Shown here: positions 55,194 through 64,000 of the stretch, piece by piece
How positions within the stretch are numbered: the first letter of the stretch is position 1
Layout of the letters: each line of letters begins with the position of its first letter
Source: DATEOR01 sp963766725
Lineage (GTDB): Bacteria > Actinomycetota > Thermoleophilia > Gaiellales > Gaiellaceae
Assembly (NCBI GenBank): GCA_963766725.1
Contig: CAVYBK010000006.1
Coordinates: forward strand, 248,001 to 312,000
Direction of reading: 5' to 3'
Length of the DNA: 64,000 nucleotides
Notes under the pieces: generated by a model
What the model was told of the DNA's origin: nothing
Seen by the model: the letters and a program-made list of their open reading frames with translations, nothing else
Database searches by the model: none
Position numbers and translations under genes: made by a program

Positions 55194-56105
55194 CTAGCGC
55201 GACCGCATCTTGGGGTCGATCGCTTCGCGGAGTCCGTCCCCGATCAGGTTGATGGAGATGGCGGTGACCACGATCGCGAGGCCCGGGATGATGGCGAGGT
55301 GCGGAGCCGTCTGCAGGAACCGCACGGTGTTCGTCAGCATCGTCCCCCACTCGGGCGTGGACGGATCCTGCGGGCCGAGGCCGAGGAAGCCGAGCCCCGC
55401 GGCGTCGATGATCGCCGTCGCGAGTGCCAGGGTCCCGGCGACGATCACGGGCGACATCGCGTTCGGAAGGATGTGCGAGCCGAGAATCGAGCGCCGCGGC
55501 ACCCCCACCGCCCGCGCGGCGAGGACGAAGTCGTTCTCCCGCTGGGCGAGCACGGTCCCACGTAAGAGCCGGGCGAAGATCGGCACGTTGATGATCCCGA
55601 TCGCGATCATGATCTGCGTCAGTCCCGGCCCGAGGAGCGCCACGATCCCGATCGCCATGAGGAAGCCGGGGATCGTCAGCCAGATGTCCGTGATGCGCAT
55701 GATCACCGAGTCCGTCGCCCCGCCGACGAAGCCGGCGATGGCACCGAGGATGCTTCCGAAGAAGAACCCGACCGTGACCGAGACGACGCCGATCAGAAGC
55801 GAATAGCGGGCCCCGTAGACGATGCGGGAGAACTCGTCGCGTCCGAGCTCGTCGACGCCGAACAGATGCTCCCGAGACGGGCCGGGGCAGCAGCCCTCCT
55901 TGATGAGGGAGAGGTTCTGCTGCTTCGGCGGGTAGGGCGCGATGAGCGGCGCGAAGATCGCGATGATGACGATGCAGCCGAGAATCACGAACCCGGCGAT
56001 CGCGCCCGGGTTGCGCCGCAGCCGCAGCCACGCGTCGGCCCAGAGCCCTCCGCCGCCCGACTGCTCGAACGAGACTTCCCTGGCTTCGAGCTCGGCGACG
56101 CTCAT
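55194..56105 (-). CDS. Peptide ABC transporter permease (DppC type)
   Basis: 303 residues, six spans. The N-terminal extension is typical of DppC/OppC. GVDELGRDEFSRIVYGARYSL and the EAA loop (LAARAVGVPRRSILGSHILPN) contact the ATPases. The ATG overlaps the DppB stop (ATGA). Confidence 0.94.
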   Translation of the reverse strand: MSVAELEAREVSFEQSGGGGLWADAWLRLRRNPGAIAGFVILGCIVIIAIFAPLIAPYPPKQQNLSLIKEGCCPGPSREHLFGVDELGRDEFSRIVYGARYSLLIGVVSVTVGFFFGSILGAIAGFVGGATDSVIMRITDIWLTIPGFLMAIGIVALLGPGLTQIMIAIGIINVPIFARLLRGTVLAQRENDFVLAARAVGVPRRSILGSHILPNAMSPVIVAGTLALATAIIDAAGLGFLGLGPQDPSTPEWGTMLTNTVRFLQTAPHLAIIPGLAIVVTAISINLIGDGLREAIDPKMRSR

Positions 56106-57109
56106 TTCGAGAGCCTGATCCGCGGGTTGAGCACGCCGTACGAGAGGTCGACGAGGAGGTTGACGAAGACGACGATGACCGCGACGAAAAGGACGCCGCC
56201 CTGGATCACCGGGTAGTTGCGGGCCTTGATCGCGTCCACGAGCCACGACCCGATCCCCGGGAAAGCGAAGACCGTCTCGGTGAGCACCGCCCCGGAGAGG
56301 AGAAGCCCGACCTGAAGGCCGATGATCGTCGAGATCGGGAGCATCGCGTTTCGCAGGACGTGGTGGAAGTCGACCGACCGCGGCGCGAGGCCCTTGGCCT
56401 GGGCCGTTCGCACGTAGTCCTCGTTCTGGACGTCGAGCACCGACGCGCGCGTGATGCGGGCGATGATCGCAAGCGGGATCGAGCCGAGCGCGATGGCCGG
56501 CAGGATGAGGTGCTTGCTCACGTCGACGAAGGCGTCCCAGTTTCGGGCCAGGATCGCGTCGAGGAGATAGAAGTTCGTCGGGTGCGGGATGTCGATGAGC
56601 ACCGACATCCGCCCCACGCTGGGTAACCAGCCGAGCCGCACCGAGAAGACGTACTTGAGGATCAGGGCGAGGAAGAAGATCGGCGTCGAGATCCCGATGA
56701 GGGAGATCACGAGGCTCGTGTGGTCGACGGCTCCCTGGTAGTGCTTCGCCGCGATGAAGCCGAGCGGGATCCCGAAGATGACGGCGAAGAGGCCGGCGGC
56801 GATCGTGAGCTCGACCGTCGCCGGGAAGCGCTGCCGAATCTCCGTCGTCACCTCCTGGCGCGAGGTCGAGCTCGTCCCGAGCTGGAGCGTCGCCAGCTGC
56901 CTCACGTACTTGCTGTACTGGACGTAGATCGGCTTGTCGAGGCCGTACTGATGCTCCAGCGCGGCGACGGCTTCCGGCGTCGCCCGCTCGCCGAGGAGGG
57001 CCGTGGCAGGTCCTCCCGGGAGCGCCCTGATCCAGACGAAGACCAGGAGCGAGACCCCGAGGAGGATCGGGACGAGAAGCAAGAGCCGGCGGACGACGAA
57101 TCGCAGCAT
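56102..57109 (-). CDS. Peptide ABC transporter permease (DppB type)
   Basis: 335 residues with the opening RFVVRRLLLLVPILLGVSLL and six spans, the EAA loop YVRTAQAKGLAPRSVDFHHV, and the ending PVIQGGVLFVAVIVVFVNLL. It forms the channel with the DppC-like subunit. It lies 35 bp after the binding-protein gene. Confidence 0.95.
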   Translation of the reverse strand: MLRFVVRRLLLLVPILLGVSLLVFVWIRALPGGPATALLGERATPEAVAALEHQYGLDKPIYVQYSKYVRQLATLQLGTSSTSRQEVTTEIRQRFPATVELTIAAGLFAVIFGIPLGFIAAKHYQGAVDHTSLVISLIGISTPIFFLALILKYVFSVRLGWLPSVGRMSVLIDIPHPTNFYLLDAILARNWDAFVDVSKHLILPAIALGSIPLAIIARITRASVLDVQNEDYVRTAQAKGLAPRSVDFHHVLRNAMLPISTIIGLQVGLLLSGAVLTETVFAFPGIGSWLVDAIKARNYPVIQGGVLFVAVIVVFVNLLVDLSYGVLNPRIRLSK

Positions 57110-57144
57110 GTGTGCTCGCCGTCCGCCGGCTCTCTGTTACCTCG

Positions 57145-58884
57145 CTATCCCACCGAGACGGTCGCGAACGACTGTAGGTCGACCGGGCTCGGCACATAGC
57201 CGGACACGTTCGCCTGGAAGGCGACCGCCGGCTTGTTGTGCGCGTAGGGGACGCCGGGCAGGATCGTCATGATCTGCCGGTTCGCCTCCTGGTACATCTC
57301 GGTGCGCTTGGCCTCGTCGGTCTCGGCCCGCGCCTTCTCCAGGAGCTTCTGGACGTCGTCCATCTCGTGGCTGTCCGTGGTGCCCCACTGCTTCTGCGGG
57401 GAGCGGAAGAAGACGCCGATGAAGTCGTCCGGATCGCCGAAGTCACCCGTCCAGCCGAGCAGGTAGACCTGCAGCTGGCCCTCGTCTGACTTGCCGAGGT
57501 AGTCCGGGCTCCACGGCGCACTGTGCGGGACGACCTTGAAGCCGGCCTGCTCGAGGCTCGCAGAGAAGGCCTCGAAGTTCCGCTTCGGGTCGGGCATGTA
57601 CGGCCGGGAGACATCGGTCGGGTACCAGAAGTCGATCTTCACCGGAGGCGTGAGACCCGCCTCCTGGAGGAGCTGCTTCGACTTCTCGGGATCGAAGGTG
57701 TACTCCGGCACGTCGTCGGCATAGCCGAAGAGCGACGGGGGCATGAACTCCTTCGCCACCTCGCCACGGCCGCCGTAGAACGAGTCGACGACGCCCTGCC
57801 GGTCGAGCCCGTAGGCGATCGCCTGACGGACCTTCAGGTCGTCGAGCGGCGGCATGGAGATGTTGAACCCGACGTAGCCGACGTTGAAGGCCGGCCGGTC
57901 GAGGATCTGGAGGTCGGAGTTCTCCTGGATCGTCGGGATGTCCTGCGGCTCGACCAGGTCGTAGCCGTTGATCTCGCCGGTCTGGAGCGCCTGCAGGCGC
58001 GCGGCGTTGTCGGCGATGGGCCGGAAGATCAGCTGATCGATCTTCGCCCCGGTCCCGTTGAACCCCGTCGGGTTGTCAGACGTCGCGCCCCAGTAGTCCG
58101 GGAAGCGGTCGAGGACGAGCTTGTCGCCGCGCGTCCACGATTTGAACATGAACGGCCCCGTCCCCGTCGGATGCTCCGTCGAGTAGGTGCCCGTCGGATG
58201 GAAGATGCCGTCGGCGTCGACCGAGCCCTCGTCGGCGCCGAAATCCTGCAACGCCTTCGGGCTGGCGATCGAGAACGGGGTCAACGTCAGACCCGCGAGG
58301 AAGGCCGACGAGGGCGCCGTCAGCGTGATGACGGCCGTGTTCTCGTCCGTGGCCTCGCAGCTCTTGTACAGGCTGTCCTCCGGAGCGCCGCTCTTCGGGT
58401 CGTAGGTCGCAAAGCCGCCGAAGATCGTCTGCCAGTAATACGTCGCGCTCGGGTTCTGGAAGGAGCCCTTGAAGTTGTACCAACGGTCGAAGTTGAAGCA
58501 GACGGCGTCCGCGTTGAAGTCGGTTCCGTCCTGGAATTTGACGCCCTGGCGCAGATGGAACGTCCACGCCGTGCCGTCGTCGCTCGCCTCCCAGCTCTCG
58601 GCCAGGCCAGGCTCGACTTCCGTCGTGCCCGGCTTGAGCATCACCAGGGTCTCGAAGATCTGCTCGATGACCCGCGACGACTCGCCGTCGGAGACGAGAA
58701 TTCCGTCGAGAGCGACCGGGTCTGCCGCGGAGCCGAAGACGAGCGTGCCGCCTCCACCGCCGCCCGTGGTCTCGCTCGGCGATGTACCGCCGGTGGATTC
58801 GTTGTCCCCTCCGCCGCATCCCGCCGCGATGAGGGCGAGAAACGCGACTAGCGGGAGGGCAAACTTGAGTAACTTTCCCCTCAC
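57145..58884 (-). CDS. Peptide-binding lipoprotein (DppA/OppA type)
   Basis: 579 residues. The signal peptide ends in lipobox LIAAGC (Cys23), then a Gly/Ser/Thr linker and a family-5 binding domain (PGLAESWEASDDGTAWTFHL, then HPTGTGPFMFKSW). It captures peptides outside the membrane for the DppBCDF-like genes downstream. GGAGAGAAGG precedes the GTG at 58884. First gene of the operon, divergent from a creatininase-family gene. Confidence 0.95.
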   Translation of the reverse strand: MRGKLLKFALPLVAFLALIAAGCGGGDNESTGGTSPSETTGGGGGGTLVFGSAADPVALDGILVSDGESSRVIEQIFETLVMLKPGTTEVEPGLAESWEASDDGTAWTFHLRQGVKFQDGTDFNADAVCFNFDRWYNFKGSFQNPSATYYWQTIFGGFATYDPKSGAPEDSLYKSCEATDENTAVITLTAPSSAFLAGLTLTPFSIASPKALQDFGADEGSVDADGIFHPTGTYSTEHPTGTGPFMFKSWTRGDKLVLDRFPDYWGATSDNPTGFNGTGAKIDQLIFRPIADNAARLQALQTGEINGYDLVEPQDIPTIQENSDLQILDRPAFNVGYVGFNISMPPLDDLKVRQAIAYGLDRQGVVDSFYGGRGEVAKEFMPPSLFGYADDVPEYTFDPEKSKQLLQEAGLTPPVKIDFWYPTDVSRPYMPDPKRNFEAFSASLEQAGFKVVPHSAPWSPDYLGKSDEGQLQVYLLGWTGDFGDPDDFIGVFFRSPQKQWGTTDSHEMDDVQKLLEKARAETDEAKRTEMYQEANRQIMTILPGVPYAHNKPAVAFQANVSGYVPSPVDLQSFATVSVG

Positions 58885-59006
58885 CCTTCTCTCCTTTCGG
58901 TACGACCGCCCCCAAGGCGGACGGCACGTGAGTATCCGGGAAGTTGGACGTATCGGCAACCCTGGGGTTAGCCCGGCCCTCCCGGCGAGAGTAGGATCGA
59001 TGCGCC

Positions 59007-59822
59007 GTGTGGACGACTCCGCTGCTCTACGAACGTCTGAGCTGGCCCGAGGTCCGGCGGGCCGCAGCCGAGGAACGGGTGTGTCTCGTCCCCGTCGCGA
59101 CGCTCGAGGATCACGGGCCGCACATGCCGATCGACACCGATCTCCGGATCACTGCGGAGATCTGCCGCCGCGCCGCCGAGGCCGCTCCCGACGACGTCGT
59201 GCTCCTCCCGGCCATCCCGCACGGCTACTCGCCGCACCACATGGATTTCCCCGGCCCGATCACGATCGGCTGGGACACGTTCACGCGCTACCTCGTCGAT
59301 GTGGGCACCTCGCTCGCCCGGCACGGATTCCGGCGCATCCTCTACCTGAACGGGCACGGCTCGAACCAGAACCTCGTCGAGATGGCCGCACGGCTCGTCG
59401 GCCTCGAGCACGACACGGTGCTCGCCGCAGCCGCCTTTCACTCATCCGGCGAGGACTCCGCCAGGGTGATCGCCGAGCTTCGGGAGTCGGGCCAGGGAGG
59501 CATGGCGCATGCGTGCGAGCTCGAGACGTCCATGTACCTCGCCATCGAGCCGGAAGCGGTCGAGATGGACAAGGCCGTCGACGAGCGCAGCTATCCGCAG
59601 GGAAAGCACGCGACCATGGACTGGTCGGACGGCCCGCTCAAGGTCATGCCCTGGTGGTCGTCGTTCTCGCGCACCGGGATCCAGGGCGACGCCAGCAAGG
59701 CGACCGAGGAGAAGGGCAGGAAGCTGCTCGACGCGGCCGTCTCCGAATGTGTCGAATTCGTGCGCGAACTGCTCGCGCGGCCTCTCCCGGAGCGGCTCGA
59801 GCCGCAGGAGACGCTCCCGTGA
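59007..59822 (+). CDS. Creatininase-family amidohydrolase
   Basis: 271 residues. Metal-binding family motifs are VATLEDHGPHMPIDTD, HGYSPHHMDFPGPI, LYLNGHGSNQNL and GGMAHACELETSMYL. The family hydrolyses cyclic or linear amides (creatinine, formamides, mycofactocin peptide). TAGGAT lies 9 nt before the GTG. The gene overlaps the next by 4 bp and is divergent from the peptide transporter, so imported amides or peptides may be its substrates. Confidence 0.9.
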   Translation: MWTTPLLYERLSWPEVRRAAAEERVCLVPVATLEDHGPHMPIDTDLRITAEICRRAAEAAPDDVVLLPAIPHGYSPHHMDFPGPITIGWDTFTRYLVDVGTSLARHGFRRILYLNGHGSNQNLVEMAARLVGLEHDTVLAAAAFHSSGEDSARVIAELRESGQGGMAHACELETSMYLAIEPEAVEMDKAVDERSYPQGKHATMDWSDGPLKVMPWWSSFSRTGIQGDASKATEEKGRKLLDAAVSECVEFVRELLARPLPERLEPQETLP

Positions 59823-60830
59823 GCATCCCGGTCATCCGCGCCGCCGGCACCCACCGCGAGGCGGGCGCCGCGATCGGCGCCGCAACCCGCGACGTACATC
59901 CGGCGAAGCGTCGAGGGCGCCGAGTTCGACCACGACATCGTCCTCCGCTACCGAGGCGCGAGCGTCAAGCACCTGCCCTGGGTCGTGGAGGAGCTGGACG
60001 CGGCCGCGCGCGCGGCGGAGGTCGACCCGCTCGCGCTCTTCGCGGACGCCGTTCTCGAGCTGAGCACGTTCTCCCAGACGAAGGTGCCGGCCCACTGCAC
60101 GGACGTCGCGGCCGTTCCCGCGCTCACCGCGGACGGGCACCTGCTCGTCGCGCACAACAACGACCTGAGCGCAGGCGACGAGAACGACGTGGTCGCGATC
60201 GAATGGAAGGTCGAGGGCGAGCCGACGATCTTCACGCTCGGCCTGGGCCCCTGGATCAGCGTCGGCTGGAACGAGGCCGGCCTCTCCATCACGGGGAACG
60301 AGGTCGCGCCGAAGGACGAGGGGGTCGGCATTCCGCGCCTCCTACAGGTGCGCGACGTGCTCACCCGGACGACCCTCACCGAGGCGACGCGCGCCATCCT
60401 CCACCCCGCCCGCGCCTCGTCCTACAACTGGGTCGTCGCACAGGACGACGTGGTGATGTCCATCGAAGGCTCGGCCACCGCGGCCGAGCCGATCGCACCT
60501 GCCGAGGACGGGACGCTCGCCCACACCAACCACTACGTCCATCCCGAGATGGTCGACTTCGAGGCGAGCGCATCGAGCGAGGGCTCGGCCGCGCGCCTGC
60601 AGCGGGCGAAGGAGCTCATGACGGAGTCCCTCGAGGAGGCGGTCACGCGAACGCGCCTGCGGGAAATCCTCTCCGACCACGAGGGCTCCGAGCCGCTCTG
60701 CCGCCACGGGAGCGCGCCGGGGGACTCGCAGACCGCTTTCTGGTGCATCGCCGACGTGACCGCCCGAACGGTCATGTACGGCCGCGGGAATCCCTGCGAT
60801 TCCGAAGCGCAGCTTTACGTCTTTTCGTAG
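59819..60830 (+). CDS. C45-family autoprocessing acyltransferase/peptidase, frameshifted
   Basis: About 337 residues resembling acyl-CoA:6-aminopenicillanic-acid acyltransferase. The self-cleavage nucleophile is Cys in VPAHCTDVAAVPALT, followed by LVAHNNDLSAGDEND and GLSITGNEVAP, an Ntn-hydrolase layout. Members cleave or transfer acyl groups on amides. A one-base break near 59900 separates GAAIGAATRD from RRSVEGAEFDHD. The GTG overlaps the creatininase stop (GTGA). Confidence 0.85.
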
Positions 60831-60833
60831 GAC

Positions 60834-60849
60834 TCCCTCCTTCGAGGGA
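60834..60849 (+). terminator. Hairpin after the C45 gene
   Basis: TCCCTC, loop CTTC, GAGGGA, starting 4 bp after the stop codon. A T-run is missing. Confidence 0.5.
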
Positions 60850-60883
60850 TGCCGGTGCGTACTACGCGTCTGGCACACTGAAG

Positions 60884-60941
60884 CTACCTGGCGTAGGTAG
60901 GGATATACCTGGGTTTGCGGCCCCCGGGGCGAAAGGGGGCC
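60884..60941 (+). promoter_or_regulatory. Two-hairpin leader before the GGDEF-HD-GYP gene
   Basis: CTACCT-GGCGT-AGGTAG (60884-60900) and GGCCCCC-9 nt-GGGGGCC (60919-60941), with TATACC between them. If transcription starts upstream this would be a structured RNA leader. It does not match the GEMM cyclic di-GMP riboswitch core, which needs GGGACGCAAAGCC. Confidence 0.35.
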
Positions 60942-60970
60942 AGAAAACGAGACGTCAACGCCGAGCCGAG

Positions 60971-62773
60971 ATGGGTCGCGAGACCGCTCGGCTTCTGCCG
61001 CTGCTTCTGCCCGTCGTGGCAGCGGAGATCCTCACGGTCACGGTCGCAGCATCCGCGTTCGCGGCCTCGGAGCCGAGCCCGGAGACGCTTGCGGGCGTCT
61101 GGGCCCTGCTCATCGTGACGGCGGTCGCCGAGGCCTTCCCCGTCCCGCTCGAGAACGTGCCCGTGGGAGGCACATCGCTCGCGACGATCTTCATCGTCGG
61201 GACATCGGTCATCTACGGCTGGGAAGCGGCCGTCATCGTCGCCTTCGTCGCTCAGGTCGCCGTAGAGATCGGGCGCCGGCGCGACCTTCTCCGGGTCGCC
61301 TACAACGGCGGTGTCTACGCCCTGGGAGCGGCTGCCACGGCCGCAGCAAGCCTTCTCGGCAACCAGGAGGGCTTCGGCTGGCTCGCCCTGGAGACCCTCG
61401 TCGCGGCAGCGGCCTTCTACGTCGTCGACCTCGTGCTCGTCGCCCTCGTCGTCTCCCGCTCGACGCGCGAGCCGCTGAAGCAACTCCTCCCTCAGGCCAC
61501 CTCCTCGACCCTCATCCCCTTCTCGGTCATGACCTCCCTCAGCCTCATGCTCGCCGTGCTCTGGGACCGCTCGCCGTTCCTGTCCGCCGCGCTCGTCGGC
61601 CCCGTCGTCGCGATCGCGCTGTACCAGCGCTCGGTACACCGGGAGCTGAAGGCCATGCGGCTCGCGCTGACGGATCCACTGACGGGGCTCGGGAACCATC
61701 GCCACTTCTACGAGCAGCTCGAACGGGAGGCGCTCGCGGCCGACAACGCGCACCCGCTCTCCCTCTGCCTCCTCGACGTGGACGACTTCAAGCAGATCAA
61801 CGACCTCTACGGCCATCCCGTCGGAGACCAGGCGCTCGTCAGGGTCGCCGACCGGCTACGGCAGGACGGCGAAGCGTTCCGCATCGGCGGCGACGAGTTC
61901 GCGCTCCTCCTGCCCGGGAAGACCGCGCGCGAGGCCATCGAGATCGCCGAGGGCGTGATCGGGCGTGTGAGCGAGACGGCGCAGCTCTCCGCGGGAATCG
62001 TCACGTACCCCGACCATGGCGTCGAGCGCTCCGAGCTCATGCGCGTGGCCGACTCGGCCCTCTATCTGGCCAAGGAGCACGGGAAGAACCGCGTGCGCGT
62101 CTACCGCCCCGACCTGCTCGAGCTGGCCGAGCTTCGCCGCCTCGCCGAAGGGCCCGACCGGGCGGCGCGCCTGCGCGCGGCGGCATCGCTTGCCCATGCG
62201 GTCGATGCCCGCGATGCCTACACGGGCTCGCACTCCTACATGGTCGGGGAGCTCTCGGCGCGCGTGGCAAAGAGAATGGGCCTCGAGACCGAGCAGGTCG
62301 AGCTCGCACGCCTGGCCGGGAGCCTGCACGACCTCGGCAAGCTCGCCATCCCGGAGGAGATCCTGAGAAAGCCCGGCCCCCTGAACGAGGCCGAGCGCCT
62401 CGTCCTCGAGCGCCATCCCCAGATCGGCTTTCGCATGCTCGACTCGCTCGGGATCGAGCCGGTCGCCTCCTGGGTCCTGCACCACCACGAGCGCTGGGAC
62501 GGGGACGGCTACCCGGACCGGTTGGGCGAGGACGCGATCCCGCTCGGCTCGCGCATCCTCTTCGTCGCCGATGCCTACGACGCGATGACGACCGACCGCG
62601 TCTACCGCTCCAAGCTCTCGCACGATCGCGCCATCTCCGAGCTCGAGCGCTGCGCGGGGACGCAGTTCGACCCGGAGGTTGTGGCGGCGCTCCTGGAGGA
62701 GCTCGGAGAAGAGGGAACCGCTAGGACAGCGGCAGCCGGTTCCACTTCCAGCCGGCGGCGACGGCGGCTGTGA
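60971..62773 (+). CDS. Membrane GGDEF-HD-GYP dual cyclic di-GMP enzyme
   Basis: 600 residues. About 200 residues of membrane spans (MASE-like, seven to eight helices), then a GGDEF domain with RIGGDEFALLL (no RxxD inhibitory site seen before it), then an HD-GYP phosphodiesterase domain with SLHDLGKLAIPEEILRKPG, VLHHHERWDGDGYPD and DAYDAMTTDRVYR. It could both make and degrade cyclic di-GMP. The ATG at 60971 is the first start before the first span; no good ribosome-binding site is seen. Confidence 0.9.
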   Translation: MGRETARLLPLLLPVVAAEILTVTVAASAFAASEPSPETLAGVWALLIVTAVAEAFPVPLENVPVGGTSLATIFIVGTSVIYGWEAAVIVAFVAQVAVEIGRRRDLLRVAYNGGVYALGAAATAAASLLGNQEGFGWLALETLVAAAAFYVVDLVLVALVVSRSTREPLKQLLPQATSSTLIPFSVMTSLSLMLAVLWDRSPFLSAALVGPVVAIALYQRSVHRELKAMRLALTDPLTGLGNHRHFYEQLEREALAADNAHPLSLCLLDVDDFKQINDLYGHPVGDQALVRVADRLRQDGEAFRIGGDEFALLLPGKTAREAIEIAEGVIGRVSETAQLSAGIVTYPDHGVERSELMRVADSALYLAKEHGKNRVRVYRPDLLELAELRRLAEGPDRAARLRAAASLAHAVDARDAYTGSHSYMVGELSARVAKRMGLETEQVELARLAGSLHDLGKLAIPEEILRKPGPLNEAERLVLERHPQIGFRMLDSLGIEPVASWVLHHHERWDGDGYPDRLGEDAIPLGSRILFVADAYDAMTTDRVYRSKLSHDRAISELERCAGTQFDPEVVAALLEELGEEGTARTAAAGSTSSRRRRRL

Positions 62774-62831
62774 CGAGCAGAACGGCGACGATGCTGAGGC
62801 GGATCGCGGCGACGCGAACGTACGTAAACAT
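62721..62831 (-). CDS. Possible 36-residue membrane peptide
   Basis: ATG 62831 with AAAGGG upstream opens MFTYVRVAAIRLSIVAVLLV, then TAAVAAGWKWNRLPLS: one membrane span with basic ends. The 3' end overlaps the end of the GGDEF-HD-GYP gene on the other strand. A short but well-formed membrane peptide with a ribosome-binding site; no homologue known to me. Confidence 0.4.
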   Translation of the reverse strand: MFTYVRVAAIRLSIVAVLLVTAAVAAGWKWNRLPLS

Positions 62832-62912
62832 GCTGGACCCTTTCGGAAGTTGACTGCGGCCCGAAAGCGAAGATCGGCGCGGAAAATCCGCTAGCTCAGC
62901 CCGGAAAGGGTG

Positions 62913-62938
62913 ATTGGGGCCGCGTGTGCGGCCCCAAT
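62913..62938 (-). terminator. Terminator after rpoD
   Basis: ATTGGGGCCGC, loop of 4, and its perfect complement, 25 bp past the rpoD stop. No T-run. Confidence 0.65.
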
Positions 62939-62963
62939 ACCTACCTCACTACCTCTTGTGACC

Positions 62964-64000
62964 TTATGCCGCGACCGAAGAGAGGTCGCGAAGCGCAGCA
63001 AGACGCTGCAGCGCCTGGCCCTCGAGCTGGCGTACACGCTCCCGCGTGAGCCCGAGCTCGTGGCCGATCGCCTCGAGCGTCCACGGGTCGCCCTCGAAGC
63101 CGAATCGTAGCTCGAGAATACGCCGCTCCCGCTCGGGGAGGGCGTTGAGCGCCTTGCGGACTCCCTGCTTGCGCAGAGACTCCTCGGCCTCGTCGAACGG
63201 GTCTGCGGCCTCGCGGTCGGCGAAGAGATCGCCGAGCTCGCCTTCGTCGTCCGCTCCGACGCTCTGGTTCAGAGAGACGGAGGCCTGGGCGGCGCCCAGC
63301 GCCTCGTCGACATGCTGAACCGGAAGGCCGGTCGCCTCCGCGAGCTCTTCCTTCGTCGCCTCGCGCCCTAGCTCGACCTCGAGCCGGCGGGCGGCCCGGC
63401 CAAGCTTCTGCTGGCGCTCGACGACGTGGACGGGAACGCGGATGGTGCGCGCGTTGTTGGCGACGGCGCGCTGCACCGACTGGCGAATCCACCAGGTGGC
63501 ATAGGTCGAGAACTTGAAGCCCCGCCGCCAGTCGAACTTCTCCACCGCGCGGTTGAGGCCGAGAGTCCCCTCCTGGATCAGGTCCAGGAACGGGACGCCG
63601 AGGCCCCGGTAGCCCTTGGCGATGGAGACGACGAGGCGGAGGTTCGACTCGATCATCTTCCTTTTGGCGATGAGATCGCCCTTCTCGATCTGCTTGGCCA
63701 GCGTGACCTCTTCGGAGGCGGTCAGAAGCTTGTGCTTGCCGACGTCCGCGAGGAAGAGCTGCAGGCTGTCGCCGGCACCGTGATGGACGTGCTCCGTGAC
63801 CGGGGCGGCCGCCGGGGTCTCGGGCTCCGGCTCGTCGACCGGCGCGCCGATCTCGAGGCCGAGAGACTCGAGCTCCTGGGTGAAGTCGGCCATCTCCTGG
63901 TCGCCGAGGTCGAGCTCGAGGGCGAGGGCCTCCAGCTCGGCCGGCTCAACGTAGCCGCGCTCCTCGGCGTTTTCGACGATGGAGCGGCCCTGCAGGGTGT
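62964..64000 (-). CDS. rpoD: Primary sigma factor RpoD/SigA, 5' end outside window
   Basis: The visible 345 codons carry a region-1.1 end (SIVENAEERGYVEPAELEAL), region 1.2 (DSLQLFLADVGKHKLLTASEE), region 2 (NLRLVVSIAKGYRGLGVPFL then FKFSTYATWWIRQSVQRA, which melts the -10 box), region 3, and region 4 with the helix-turn-helix LTRERVRQLEGQALQRL. The frame stays open to the window edge, so the start lies beyond 64000; the Met at 63893 is internal. RpoD directs most housekeeping transcription. Confidence 0.95.
   Translation of the reverse strand, partial: TLQGRSIVENAEERGYVEPAELEALALELDLGDQEMADFTQELESLGLEIGAPVDEPEPETPAAAPVTEHVHHGAGDSLQLFLADVGKHKLLTASEEVTLAKQIEKGDLIAKRKMIESNLRLVVSIAKGYRGLGVPFLDLIQEGTLGLNRAVEKFDWRRGFKFSTYATWWIRQSVQRAVANNARTIRVPVHVVERQQKLGRAARRLEVELGREATKEELAEATGLPVQHVDEALGAAQASVSLNQSVGADDEGELGDLFADREAADPFDEAEESLRKQGVRKALNALPERERRILELRFGFEGDPWTLEAIGHELGLTRERVRQLEGQALQRLAALRDLSSVAA

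Noticed and set aside
60840..60970. GEMM cyclic di-GMP riboswitch before the GGDEF-HD-GYP gene.
   Set aside because: The conserved aptamer core is missing; only simple hairpins are seen.

Overview
The window is GC-rich bacterial chromosome. Its content points to an actinobacterium: an HspR-type heat-shock repressor inside a dnaK-grpE-dnaJ-hspR-clpB cluster, an inositol-phosphate synthase beside a phosphatidylinositol-type lipid synthase, NrtR, Ku, an Rpf-like lytic enzyme, and many genes that seem to be read from leaderless mRNAs (a TAnnnT -10 box followed by 6-7 nt and then the start codon). A class such as Thermoleophilia would fit, but that is inference. Almost all genes are chromosomal housekeeping or accessory genes. 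I see no plasmid origin, CRISPR array or intact prophage.

Layout. 0-3 kb: psuG, a GYD-protein operon, a GNAT gene and lysE. 3-10 kb (minus strand): the heat-shock operon, including an unannotated 57-residue membrane protein between dnaJ and hspR, then csbD. 10-16 kb: an EamA exporter, moaA, and an inositol-lipid block (CDP-alcohol phosphatidyltransferase, an Ino1 with two N-terminal ribbon-helix-helix domains behind a perfect palindrome, and a glycosyltransferase-PHP fusion). 16-20 kb: a UDG-like protein, a presenilin-like membrane protein, a phosphoesterase, an rRNA methyltransferase and a selenoprotein candidate. 20-28 kb: YjbQ, an M3-like peptidase, a cDPG-synthetase-like protein, arcC-argF, rhomboid, a zincin and a Ku operon. 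28-34 kb: MMPL-MarR, MsrA, and a rhodanese-MFS fusion that is a second selenoprotein candidate. 34-41 kb: cell-wall and lipid hydrolases (papain-like, GH24/M15 endolysin-like, patatin, GH3). 41.5-44.3 kb: a segment bounded by a decayed and an intact tRNA-Ala copy. 44-53 kb: trypsin, diguanylate cyclase, Rpf-like protein, NrtR-MFS and a thioredoxin-domain protein. 53-61 kb: a five-gene peptide ABC transporter divergent from two amide hydrolases. 61-64 kb: a GGDEF-HD-GYP protein and the 3' part of rpoD.

The strongest signal is a pair of unrelated genes (19578-20261 and 32362-34042) in which an in-frame TGA stands exactly where the family has its catalytic cysteine, each followed by a plausible bacterial SECIS hairpin. 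The second is a rhodanese fused to an MFS transporter. A second theme is regulators that run in frame, without a stop, into the enzyme they probably control (HspR into ClpB; a double ribbon-helix-helix protein into Ino1), each with an internal ribosome-binding site. A third is that six convergent gene pairs end on one shared CTAG.

Caution: about 20 single-base frameshifts interrupt well-conserved genes. Their spread over housekeeping genes suggests indel errors in the assembly rather than decay, so frame-based oddities should be checked against reads.
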